Origin: Annona cherimola
Taxonomy: Eukaryota; Streptophyta; Magnoliopsida; Magnoliales; Annonaceae
Length of the DNA stretch: 64,000 nucleotides
Assembly (NCBI GenBank): GCA_030490835.1
Contig: CM059971.1
Span: forward strand, 372,001 to 436,000
Direction of reading: 5' to 3'
A program made the translations under genes and the position numbers. Shown here piece by piece: positions 50,601 through 60,470 of the stretch (position 1 is the first letter of the stretch; every line of letters begins with the position of its first letter). The notes under the pieces were generated by a model, which was given only the letters and a program-made list of their open reading frames with translations, was not told where the DNA came from and did no database searches.

Positions 50601-51640
50601 GGATTTAAAATTTCTACCCTAATCGACTAAAAATAGGGTTAAATTAGCTAAGTTGTGAGTTGGCCTTAACCCAATTACACCCTATAAGTGTTTCCTATAT
50701 GGTTCCCTTGTAGTCAACAAGCATGATATTTACCGACCAAGGGGTGCCCAGTTGGTAGGCGCATTAGGCAACAAAGTTGTTGTCATGCCTTCGAATCGTT
50801 TTCTCCTCACTAGTGGAAGTTTCTAATTCTCCTTAATTGTAGGGGTGTGGCTTCGGGAGGTTTTATCTTCTTTGAATATGGGTGGAGCTTTGTCTCCAAG
50901 AGAAAATTACAAATGGGTTTAAAGTTGTAATATCACATGTCAGTGTAGATTAATAATAATATAAAACAAGCACGGCATACAGGTAGAAAAAGTTACACAA
51001 CACAAAATATTACAATGACTTGTGATTTTAACATATGCTTCACATTTGTATTGGTTGGATAAGAAGGAATGATGATCATATATTTGGTAAAACTCTTAAG
51101 GATAGGCAACGGAATTTTCCTCATCCACTTTTGGTTTGCATATATTGATTGCGTATATTATTTTAAAGGTTTTTATGTTATAGCTCTAGAAAAGCTTATC
51201 CTTGTATCATTGAGCGTAATCCATTTAAAAATATCTAAAATAAGCAGAATAAAATGGTTTGATGTTATATACGAATTTTAAAGTTTTATTTTCATTATCA
51301 AAATCATCTTAAAGATCATTAATACATAAATAAATGATTCTATAAAGCATTGTTATTGCAATATATATATGTATATATATATATATATGTATAAATGGAT
51401 CAAGGCATTTTTTTATAATTTACATAAGAATATATATTTTTAAGTAAATGTGGGCTAAGCATATATTTAATTTTGATGAAATTTGGTAGCAAAGTTATGA
51501 AAATGATGCTGAATACAATGAATAGAGTAGATCTCTAATTACTAACTAGAATATTAAAATGAAGGATATTACCTGGAACGACTTCTGGTTATATAAGAGC
51601 CCGATCGATTTTATGAAACACGATGAATGGAAATCATGGT
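47640..51640. repeat. Tandem array of 1.3-1.5-kb units
   Basis: A block with CATTTGTATTGGTTGGA...CATATATTTGGTAAAACTC occurs at 47697, 48230, 49530 and 51045. From 48230 it heads larger repeats (48230-49519, 49520-51044, then a partial unit) that also share AGCTCAACCCATGACCAATTC and GTGCCCAGTTGGTAGG segments. The short frames repeated in each unit are not conserved in length; a minus frame at 51546-51911 matches no family I know. Confidence 0.8.
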
Positions 51641-52914
51641 TCAAAACCATTTGATGTGCCTCGTACGAAACTAGTTCCACAATATCATTTCGAAACCGGT
51701 CTAATTCAACAAATCCCCCAAATAATGTGCTTGAGAGAGTAGGGCTGCTAATCTTTAATTTTGTTGAGAAGCAAGTGATAAAATCTGACAAGCTAGAGTG
51801 GTTGACCAATTCGGTTTGCTGATCTGGTCCATGAACATATGGGCAGCTTGTATTTCTATTGCCCGATGGGAATAAATTCAGATCATATATTTTTATACGT
51901 ATTAATGACATCAGCTGCTGACATCAGGGAGGACGAGATCACCGGCTATCTATAATGGCTGGCTAGTATACATGGAACAAAAGTAGTTGATGGAGAATCA
52001 AAGAGAGCTACAGTAACTTCAAAGAATTCCCACGGGTTGGTGTCCTCTTCTGCCCTTTAATGTTCATCTGTAAATAAGGAACCCTTCACAAGGATGGGAT
52101 ACACAAGAAGCTTGGCAAACTCCAAATGTAGGGTTGGGTTGCTCTTCAAGAGTAGTAGTCTTCAAGCAATTCTTGAGGTAAAATAAATTTTCTTAATTAT
52201 AATTTTTACTTTGTACTTTGTAATTTTATTGTTTTGTTAAAAGTAGTTCTCTTTCTTTAATGCTTCGTAGTTCTTATATCTATGTATTAATTACATCAGC
52301 TACTGAAGTCAGGGAGGATCAAATCACAGGCTATGTAGTAGAATCAATATATATATTTAATTTGGACTCTATTTTCTAATTTATTTCAACGATGGCTTTA
52401 TGAGATATTATTATATGTTGGCTGTTCCATTAAAAAAAAAAAAACCTATGTGTTGGCTGCATTTTATCATAATTGCATGATATTACCTGGTTGATAACGA
52501 ATGATGCGAGTAAAACCATTTGCACTTTTTTATGGAAGCACTCATTTGTACTTCTTTATTGGGCAATGATTCAGTGATTGACAAATATATCAAATATTTC
52601 TTTAAATTTAAATCACTCATAATCATGTTTATGCATCTCTAAATTCAATGCAAGCGCTCATAAATACATGCATAGACTAACGGTTTTATATTTAAAAAAA
52701 AAGCAAAAAATGAAAAAAAAAAATCAGTTTTTTGGGCACAAACTAACAATTGCTGATCTCATAAAAAAAAAAATGCTAATAACATCATGGCTCTCTAAAT
52801 ATTTAACAATTTTACATTCAATCAACATGAGATTTCGCAGCCACGCTGCCATGTCCGTCAGAAAAAAATTTCATTATTGCTTTGGTTGTTGTACCTGTTT
52901 TGTTTTATTAGTGT
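51641..52914. other. Unassigned DNA upstream of gene B
   Basis: 51957-52140 is a copy of part of 21880-22140. The rest is AT-rich with poly-A runs near 52690-52770 and no recognised gene. Confidence 0.45.
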
Positions 52915-53320
52915 TCTATTTTGCAAAATCATAAATTATGGGCAGTTTTCTGTAAAATTATCCTCAAGTCCAAATTGGTTCTTCATGGTTTCTAACAAAC
53001 AAGTCCAAGTCCGGTTTTTTCTCTAAGCACGTATTTGACTTCTTTATTTAATATAAATTTGCCGAGTACCTTTCTTTTCTTAAATCTTACGAATATATAG
53101 AGTTGAGGGAAAAAATTGATGAATTACAAAAATTTAAAATTTTCATTCATTCCTCAATAATTAAATATATAATTTCCAAAATTTCTTGTAAATCTTAACT
53201 GCATAACCTTCGACCTTCTGTTTATTTAAACGCCTGCCAGCGCTTTACCAAGCAACACATTCACACCACTTTAGCGTTTTGCCCTACAGAACAGCAGCTT
53301 GTCAAGAGAGAGGCCGGAGA
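52915..53320 (+). promoter_or_regulatory. LTR-derived upstream region of gene B
   Basis: Positions 52915 to about 53245 align with the 3' third of the solo LTR at 16932-18711 (about 18185-18660), in the same orientation as gene B. The alignment includes CTGCCAGCGCTT at 53233, directly before the CREG 5' UTR (ACCAAGCAACAC). A TATA-like TTTATTTAAA lies near 53220, at the position matching a T/A-rich stretch in the solo LTR. Inference: gene B may be transcribed from this LTR fragment. The homology is seen; promoter activity is not shown. Confidence 0.45.
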
Positions 53321-56300
53321 ATGGATTCCGAAAGCTCGGCAACAGAACTTGCTAAAAGGGCTCTGCAACTTGCTAAAAGGGCCCGGCAGCTCGTCGCTAA
53401 GAAGAATCACGGCGTCAACTGGGGCTTTATAAGGTCTCTCTCTCTCTCTCTCGCTAGCTGGACTCTCTGGTTCTGGGAGTTCTAGTTCAGACCCGATATG
53501 AGAATATTGGGCTTGATTTTATCTGAGCATCACAACGCCTCTGCCAGGCCGTATGGTTGGATATTTCTTTTTTTTGATGTTTGAAAATATTCCCAACTGA
53601 TGTCACTGTGTTTTGTGGTTGCAGCACGATTGATAAAAAGGGCTATCCAATTGGGTACAGTACTCATTTCAGCTAAGTTTTTAGCTTTGGCGTCGGTAAT
53701 TTAGAACCGAAAAGAAAATTTCCCATTTGAACAAAAGAGCCGTGGATGCATTGTAGGTATTGTAACTGGGCCTACTTTGCCCATGTAGCTGTTTGGCCTG
53801 CACACTAAGCACTTGATGGAGTTTGATTCTGTTTCTGTTGAAAGTCGATTTGGATAAGTGGGATGGCCTTGCTTGTGGTTTTACATTTGTGCAATCATTC
53901 TGTGCCAATAATTAAATTCCTTGTTGTCGCCAGTTGACAGCAGTAAGCTTGGAAGATATGCTTCTGTCCTGATTTTCAATGCAGCATTTAACTGACGATT
54001 GTCTCTGTTTTCTCCTGACAACGCAAAAACCTGCAGAAACGTAGTTTCATTCAGTGATGGTGCGCCTGGGAGCAGTCGTGGAATCCCTTACTTCTATCTC
54101 TCTGCTCGGGATCATAGTCTAACAGATGCCGCCCAGGATCCAAAAACTTCACTTACTGTCTGTGAATATGCCCTTGTAACTTCTGGCCAAATAGCTCCTG
54201 AAACAGCCTGTGGCCAAAAAGATAAAGATACCGAGAAACCAACCTGGGGCAAACTTACTCTTTCAGGGAAGGTATGCGGCAAAAAACAAACACTGCAAAC
54301 TAGCTAGATTATATACATTTCCATTGCCAACCAATTAAATAGGATGACATATATGATAGATTTATGAAATAGGATAGAAATGGAATGGATACACACGAGG
54401 ACGGTTAAAAAATATTTGGAAGAGAAGAAAATTTTATTTACCAAAGGTATGGGTCGTTACATGCATATAGGATTTTTATTTTTATTATTATTTTTTTTTT
54501 ACAAATGAAAGGGTGCGGCCCCCTTTTTATAGCTAACTTGAGTCGGTTAATTTCATAAAAATCTAACCTCAATCTATGACATTTAATCACCGACTTACAC
54601 AGATTTTTGTGCGTGCAAGTAATTTAGACTTAATGTATTAGTCCACCATTTAATGTAAAGTTTATGCATGCGTAAATATTTGTGTTGCCGACTTATCCAA
54701 CTTGCATGCCATCATTATCCGACGTGTAGAATTTTCACGTTGCTGCTGGTATCCAGATTTTTCTGGATTATTTTTTTCAATACTCCTTAATTCAGAAAAA
54801 TCTATAACTCGAAGTTGTTCTTTGAATTGTACAAATTTCTCCGAAGGAATGACTTTGGTGAAGATATCCCTAGCTGCTTATTTGTTCTGCAAAATCGTAG
54901 TTGAATTTCATCTTTTTTTTTTAAGAGCTCTCGAATGAAGTGATAACAAATATCAATGTGCGTCGAATGGCTGTGAAAAACTAGATTCTTGGTAACAGCA
55001 ATGGATGACATATTTTCACAATAAATTGTTGTAGGAAATTTCACTTTGCAGCGTAGGTCCTGTAGAACTCTTCCCAGCCATACTGCTTTGCACATTGCAC
55101 TTGTTGCTGCTACGTATTCTGCTACCGTTGTAGATAGTGTCACTATATTTTGTTTCTTTGACAACCAAGAGATAATATTCGATCTGAGGGAAAATACCAT
55201 GATTTTCGTACCTTGGATATATTTTAAAATTCTCTTCACAGCTGCAAAATATAGCTTACTTAGCTTTGATATATATATATATATATATTGAGACAATACT
55301 GACTGCTTAACTATATCTAGCCTCATATTGGTCAAACATATGAGAGATCCAACTAGGCTACGGTAAATTGTCTCGTCCACCTTTTCTTTTCCATCATTTT
55401 TAGATAATTTTTTATTTATGACCATTGGCGAGGACATAGACATGTAGTTTGTCATATTAAATCTCTTCAATAAATCATCTGCGTATTTTTCTTAGGAAAT
55501 AAATATCATACCTAGATATTGTTTTATTTACATACCGAGAAAATATTTCATAATTACTAGATCTGCCATCTCATATTCTTGAATCATAGACTTCTTAAAA
55601 TCTTCAACCATTTGTAGGTAAGTACCTATATAGATAAGATCATCCACGTATAAGTATAAAATAAGAAAATCTCAAGCTCTTTGTGCTTTTATATAGAGTG
55701 ATGGCTCACTCGAACTTCTGGTAAAGCCATGTTGAAGAAGATAATTATCAATATTACTATTCTAAGCTCTTGGAGCTTGCTTTGGACCATATAAGGTCCT
55801 GTGAAATTTATATACTTTGTCTTTTTCGCCTTCTATAATATAATGTTCCGGTTGCTCTAGATATATTTCTTCTTCAATTTCTCCATTCAAAAGAGCTGAT
55901 TTGACATCTAGCTGAAAAACCTGCAATTTTAGCTGTGCAACGAGAGCAAGCATTGTTCAAACAGTTTCCATACGAACAATCGGAGCAAATATTTCCATAT
56001 AATCAATTCCAGGCAACTGAGAATAGCCTTTGGCAACCAGCCTAGCTTTATATTTTTGAATAGAACCATCTTCATTATATTTGGTTTTATAAACTCATTT
56101 CAATCCAATAATCTCCTTGTCTTGTGGTTCGTCAACTAGCATCCAAGTTTGATTTTTCTCAATCATTCTCATCTCCTCAATCATAGAATTTGTCCAATGT
56201 TCTTCTTTTATAGCATCTTGAAATTTGTGTAGCTTACAAGTAAAGAATGTCACATCATAATGCTCATAAATATCTTTCAAGGATCGCCACTTCCTCAGAG

Positions 56301-59300
56301 CAGATGAGCCTGAAGATGAGATAGAAGAAAAACTAGAGCTTGAATCAGCCCTTGGAGATGCTAGTAGAGAACTTAGACTTTGATCATTTTTCTTATCATC
56401 TTCTTGATGTAATTGTGGCCTTTTTAGACTCATTCCAAGGCCAAGATTACATCTCATAAAAAATGACATCCCTTGAAATAATTAATTGTTTAGCATCGGG
56501 CTTATAGAAACGATAGCCCTTAGATTCATTACTATAGCCAAGAATATACATGTTTCTCCTTGTTTATCCATTTTTTTTCTATTTTCATTTGGTATGTGTG
56601 CATATGTGACATACCCAAAAATTTTAAAATGCTCAACTTTTGGCTTTCTTTCGTACAAAGCCTCATGGGTATCATATTTGGAACTGCCTTTGTTGGAGAC
56701 CTGTTGAGAATATAAATGGTTGTGTTAATAACCTCCCTCATGATTAGTTCTTAATATTTCCAAATAATATCCACTTTGTTGTTCAACAAAGGCCTTGAAT
56801 TGAATAAAATAAGAAAAAGCTTTTGACTTTTGCTCAAGAAAATATATCCACATCATACGGGTAAAATCATCAAAAAAGAGCATGAAGTACCTTTTGCCGC
56901 TTAAAGATATGTTTTGAGAAGGCCCCCATATATCAGCATGAACGAGCTCCAGAGGCGCTTTAGCTCTCCAGGATAACTTGAAAAATAGCAACCTTTGCAT
57001 TTTGCCATAAATGCAACCTTCACATACTTTCTTCTCAATAGTGCTAAATGGAAGCCCAATAACCATACCTTTTTATTCGAGCACTTTCAGACTATTAAAG
57101 TTCAAGTATCCAAATCTCATATGGCATAATGTAGAGTCATCCACATTTTTGCAATTTAATGCATATTTTTGAGCTGGAGGCATAATAAGAGGAAATACAT
57201 TATTGGAAGCTATTTTTACTGTAGTAATTAATTGCCTCTTTTGGTTATTAATAATGAGGCATTTTCCATCTTCGAATTTCACCGAATAGACTCTTTCAAC
57301 TAGTTGGCCCACATTTAATAAATTTTGAACTAGTCTAGGTACGTAAATAACATCATAAATAAATTTATAATTTCTATATTTTGATTTCACGGTAATAATA
57401 TCTTTTCCTTCAATATTTTGGGATTTACCATCCCCAAGAGTCACTTTGGACTTTATATTTTCATCACTTTTGACAAAATAATTTTTATCACCAGTCATGT
57501 GGTTTGAACAACCACTATTAAGATACCAGACATCATGTGGCTCTTTTTGAAGATTTAAATAGAAGCCGAATGCTTGATCATTTTAGCCACTATTTTCTAA
57601 ATAATTTGCCTCATGTTTGTACCAGTAATCTTTATCAAAATGAGTGGCCCTCTTGCACCTTGTGCATTTGTAGTGGCAATTATTTAAGTTATGGCCACTT
57701 TTACTACATAATTTGTGATAAGAAGGAAATTTAGAATTTTTCCTATTTTCTTGATTTTGGAATTTTTATCTCCCCTTGCCATGGTTATTTGGTGGCTTTT
57801 TTTGAAATTTAGCTCCATGGCTATTTTCTCCTTTTTCTTGAATTTTGTTTTCTCCATCCCTTTTTGAAATATTGAATTTTAATTGAAAAGCTTGCTCCAG
57901 TGGCTGTTCTGAAAATCTACGCATTCTTTCTTTGTGGGCTTAAAGAGAACCCATAATTCAACTAAGGAGAGCATAGATAAATCTTTGGATTCTTCTATAG
58001 CAGCCATCACATGATCGAATTTATGAGGAAAGCTTCGTAATATTTTTGAAATAATTCTTTTATCTTCGATTGTATCCCATAGCTTCTAATTTGATTTATA
58101 ATATTACAAACATGGGATAAAAATGCTTGCACTGTTTCTCCTTCCCTCATTAATAGAATATTAAAATCTTTTCGTAATGATTGGAGCTTGATGAAAATTA
58201 TTCTATCATGGCTTTTAAATTCATATTTCAAAATATTCCATGCCCCATTTGATGCTGTAGACGACATAATTCTTGGATATGTTGTCTTGCCTAATCCTTG
58301 TTGAATATATAACAAGGTTATTGCATCTCGCATTTGATTTTCATAAGATTTTTTTTTCTTATTTTCATCTATAGATACAAGTTCTATGTCATCCTTGGGT
58401 TGCTCATAGCCATATTGGACTAAGTCCCATAATCCGTGTGATATAAACAGGGTCTTCATTTGTATAGTCTAAAAATCCTTGGCTTCACCTTCAGACATGG
58501 GGACCGATGTTTGGGTGTAATTAAGTATGGCGATGGAGGCCATTGGTGGCGTGCCTTAAAATATCTCCTTGCAAGAGTAGCGTAGTAGCGAAATAACAGC
58601 TTCCACGGCTCCGGGATAATGTAGCTCTAATACCACTGATGGATTTATGAAATAGGATAGACATGGAATGGATACACACAAGTACGGTTAAAAAATATTT
58701 GGAAGAGAAGAAAATTTTATCGAGCACATATCGTTACATGCATATAGGATTTTTTTTTTTTTTTTTTACAAAATGAAAGAGTGCGGTCCCCTTTTCATGG
58801 CTAACTTCAGTCGGTTAATTTCAAAAAATTCTAACCGCAATCTATGATATTTAAACACTGACTTAATAAAAAGTTCATGTATGCGTAAATATTTGTGTTG
58901 CCGACTTAGCCAACTTGCATGCCATCATTATCTGACATGTAGAATTTTCACATTGCTGCTGGTATACAGATTTTTCTGGATTTTATATCTGACATGTAGA
59001 TATATATATGAGACCCGATCCTGTGCGGCGCAGTCCGCTGTAAAATGAACTCCACACATATTAGATTGTAATGAAACTTTATACACTCATTTATCCATAT
59101 ATAAATCATACTTTAGACGGTTTAGATGTTGAAAAAATCACTTTAAACTTGATATTTATATTAAACAATTTTATTATGTTGATTTTATACCATTTTAAGA
59201 TGGAGACTGCACACATGTTGGATTTGGATGAAAATTGGTATGCTAATAAAGTGAACAATTCTAAATATAATTGGTGGGGTGGATTTTCTATTTATGATCA

Positions 59301-60470
59301 GGTGGAGCCCACAGTGCATAAACTGCACGGTACAGTCGCATGCACTGAATTATTTCCCTATATATAGAGAGAGGAATATTCAGGTGCAGCGGTGCTGCAC
59401 CGGAATTCCAGTGCAGCACCGCTGAAATGGGCCCCACATGATCATGAAATCATGATCTACTACACCCATTGTATTTAGAATAATGTATTATATTACCATA
59501 CCAATTTTCATCCCAATCAGATACTTTAAAGTTGTTATTTACAGCAAATTATTTTATTACATTGGATTTGTACCATTTTCAGATGGGGCACATATACATA
59601 TCTGATTGGGATGAAAATTGGTGTGGTGATAGAATACATTATTCTAAATACAATGGGTGGAGTAGATTCATGATTTCATGATTGTGTGGGGCCCATTTGG
59701 GGCCCACTGCACCGCTGTTCCAGTGCAGTATCACTGATATATATATATAGGGAACCGATCCTGTGCAGTCGCTGTAAAATGGACCCCACACATATTAGAT
59801 TGTAATGAAACTTTATACACTCATTTATCCATATATAAATCATACTTTAGACGATTTAGATGTTGAAAAAACCACTTTAAACTTGATATTTACATTAAAT
59901 TATTTTATTACGTTGATTTTGTACCATTTTAAGATGGAGACTACACATATGTTGGATTTGGATGAAAATTGGTATGGTAATAAAGTGAACAATTCTAAAT
60001 ACAATTGGTGGGGTGGATTTATGGGAAATGATCAGGTGGGGCCCACAGTGCATGGACTGCACGGTGCAGTCGCATGCACTGGATCATTTCCCATATATAT
60101 ATATGCTTTGTCTCTTTCTTTGCTTGATATTTAATATTTCAGCTGATGAGGTTGGTTGATGCAAAACCCGAAGAGGCAGAATTTGCAAAGGGTGCTTTGG
60201 AAAAGCATCCTAACATGAATGGTTAGTATAGGACTCAGTTTTTAAATAAACTGGAAATTTAGCATGACATAGGACCATCTGAAGATGCACCTTGCATTGT
60301 AACTAATCTTTCTGCTATTCTTCTGGTGTTCTACAGGTTCGCACGAGGGCCACGACTTCCAGATCTACAAACTGGACATTGAGAAGGTGTTCCTGATTGA
60401 CTGGGTTGGTCAAGCTACAGAGGTCCATGTGGATGAGTACCTCAACCCCAAGGCAAAGAAGTCCCAGTAG
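53321..60470 (+). CDS. CREG-like protein, gene B (five exons, TE-filled intron 3)
   Basis: Exons 53321-53433, 53625-53654, 54037-54271, 60143-60221 and 60337-60470 keep phases that match gene A at every junction and give 196 residues. All donors and acceptors are GT-AG. Intron 3 is 5871 bp because it holds an antisense Copia element and three MITEs. Seen: the NVVSFSDG block, GIPYFYL (63-69) and the [12 protein letters not shown] strand are kept. The loop that holds two cysteines in gene A is changed: C108 aligns with Ser97 and C118 with Trp118, and the loop is longer. Exon 1 is unlike gene A and contains a short repeated LAKRA segment; no signal peptide is visible. The stop is TAG, earlier than gene A's alignment would predict, with about nine extra C-terminal residues. 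The open frame suggests a gene that is, or recently was, functional; expression across the long intron is inference. Confidence 0.82.
54354..54782 (-). repeat. Copia 3' LTR (gene B element)
   Basis: 429-bp LTR, preceded by target duplication ATATA. Visible indels and substitutions against 58637-58980 show that the element is not recent. The purine-rich AAGGAG expected beside a 3' LTR is present on the minus strand at 54783-54788. Confidence 0.85.
54802..55470 (-). pseudogene. Copia RNase H domain
   Basis: A 222-codon open stretch holds [18 protein letters not shown], then [20 protein letters not shown] and [15 protein letters not shown], then [11 protein letters not shown]: the usual order of the Copia RNase H domain. 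An AT microsatellite interrupts it near 55270-55290 and adds Ile-Tyr repeats. Confidence 0.88.
55500..55953 (-). pseudogene. Copia reverse transcriptase core fragment
   Basis: 55762-55953 carries [20 protein letters not shown] and [10 protein letters not shown], the RT motifs before the active site. The catalytic YVDD can be read near 55638-55650 in another minus-strand frame. Stops and a frame change separate the two, so no active RT is encoded. Confidence 0.88.
56095..56741 (-). pseudogene. Copia integrase C-terminal region to reverse transcriptase start, fragmented
   Basis: 56532-56741 reads as the [17 protein letters not shown] segment typical of the integrase end. 56095-56469 covers a serine-rich linker and then the RT entry segment with NSMIEEM and [10 protein letters not shown]. 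The two pieces are in different frames. Confidence 0.8.
56725..57066 (-). pseudogene. Copia integrase core fragment
   Basis: Shows [11 protein letters not shown] (end of the integrase zinc finger), HADIWGP with the first catalytic Asp, then [17 protein letters not shown] with the second. The frame breaks soon after RTNHEGGY, where intact elements read RSDNGGEY. Confidence 0.9.
57073..57498 (-). pseudogene. Copia protease/GAG-pre-integrase fragment
   Basis: An open 141-codon stretch with [19 protein letters not shown] spacing, [19 protein letters not shown] and a terminal HMRFGYLN (the H-x-R-x-GH-type GAG-pre-integrase start, here altered). These are standard Copia landmarks between protease and integrase. 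Confidence 0.85.
57600..57760 (-). pseudogene. Copia zinc-knuckle remnant
   Basis: In one minus-strand frame the order C-x2-SGH-x4-C followed by C-TRC, TH and DYWYK resembles the paired CCHC nucleic-acid-binding knuckle at the end of Copia gag. It is flanked by stops and frameshifts. Confidence 0.6.
58007..58459 (-). pseudogene. Copia gag fragment
   Basis: A 150-codon open stretch of UBN2-type gag begins with an LWDLVQYGY segment. A one-base loss near 58075 shifts the frame relative to the gene C copy, which breaks gag before the zinc knuckle. Confidence 0.8.
58637..58980 (-). repeat. Copia 5' LTR, outer end truncated (gene B element)
   Basis: Begins TGATGG beside the primer-binding site. 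Homology to the other LTRs stops near 58977, about 40 bp before the expected end, and is followed by AT-rich sequence. It has an internal deletion against 1211-1625. Confidence 0.85.
59010..59359. mobile_element. MITE E1 (GGGAA-type TIR) in intron 3 of gene B
   Basis: About 350 bp with degenerate terminal inverted repeats (left GAGACCCGATCCTGTGC; right end complementary to GGGAAATAATTCAGTGCA). Closely similar in length and sequence to E2 at 59750-60092. The readable frame over 59071-59367 is not a gene. Confidence 0.75.
59381..59736. mobile_element. Palindromic MITE between E1 and E2
   Basis: Two long inverted arms: left about 59389-59520, right about 59600-59736. Both contain the GATGAAAATTGGT block in opposite orientations and end in GGTGCAG-rich tips. 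The right arm resembles the right halves of E1 and E2, so all three belong to one family. It could fold into a long hairpin. Confidence 0.75.
59750..60092. mobile_element. MITE E2 (GGGAA-type TIR) in intron 3 of gene B
   Basis: 343 bp starting GGGAACCGATCCTGTGCA and ending in the near-perfect complement TGCACTGGATCATTTCCC. Flanked by TA-rich runs, so the target duplication cannot be defined. The frame at 59805-60134 is a shadow of the element. Confidence 0.8.

Larger units (their letters stand above)
54354..58980 (-). mobile_element. Ty1/copia retrotransposon in intron 3 of gene B (antisense)
   Basis: This near-complete but decayed element lies antisense to its host gene. In element order (right to left): 5' LTR 58637-58980 (its outer end lost), initiator-Met primer-binding site 58624-58635, gag, zinc knuckle, protease, integrase, reverse transcriptase, RNase H, 3' LTR 54354-54782. 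Target duplication ATATA is seen on the left (54349-54353). On the right it is missing because the LTR end is replaced by a short AT-rich joint leading into MITEs. Several frameshifts and stops split the polyprotein. Confidence 0.92.

Noticed and set aside
47640..51640. Possible CRISPR-like or satellite array
   Set aside because: Units are over 1 kb, vary in length and have no short repeat-spacer pattern; the genome is eukaryotic.
51546..51911. A 121-residue minus frame as candidate gene
   Set aside because: Part of it repeats noncoding-looking sequence at 50030-50140, and no domain, intron or start context supports it.
59071..60134. Two near-identical + frames of 98 and 109 residues that looked like a duplicated small gene
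   Set aside because: They are internal translations of MITEs E1 and E2, bounded by terminal inverted repeats.
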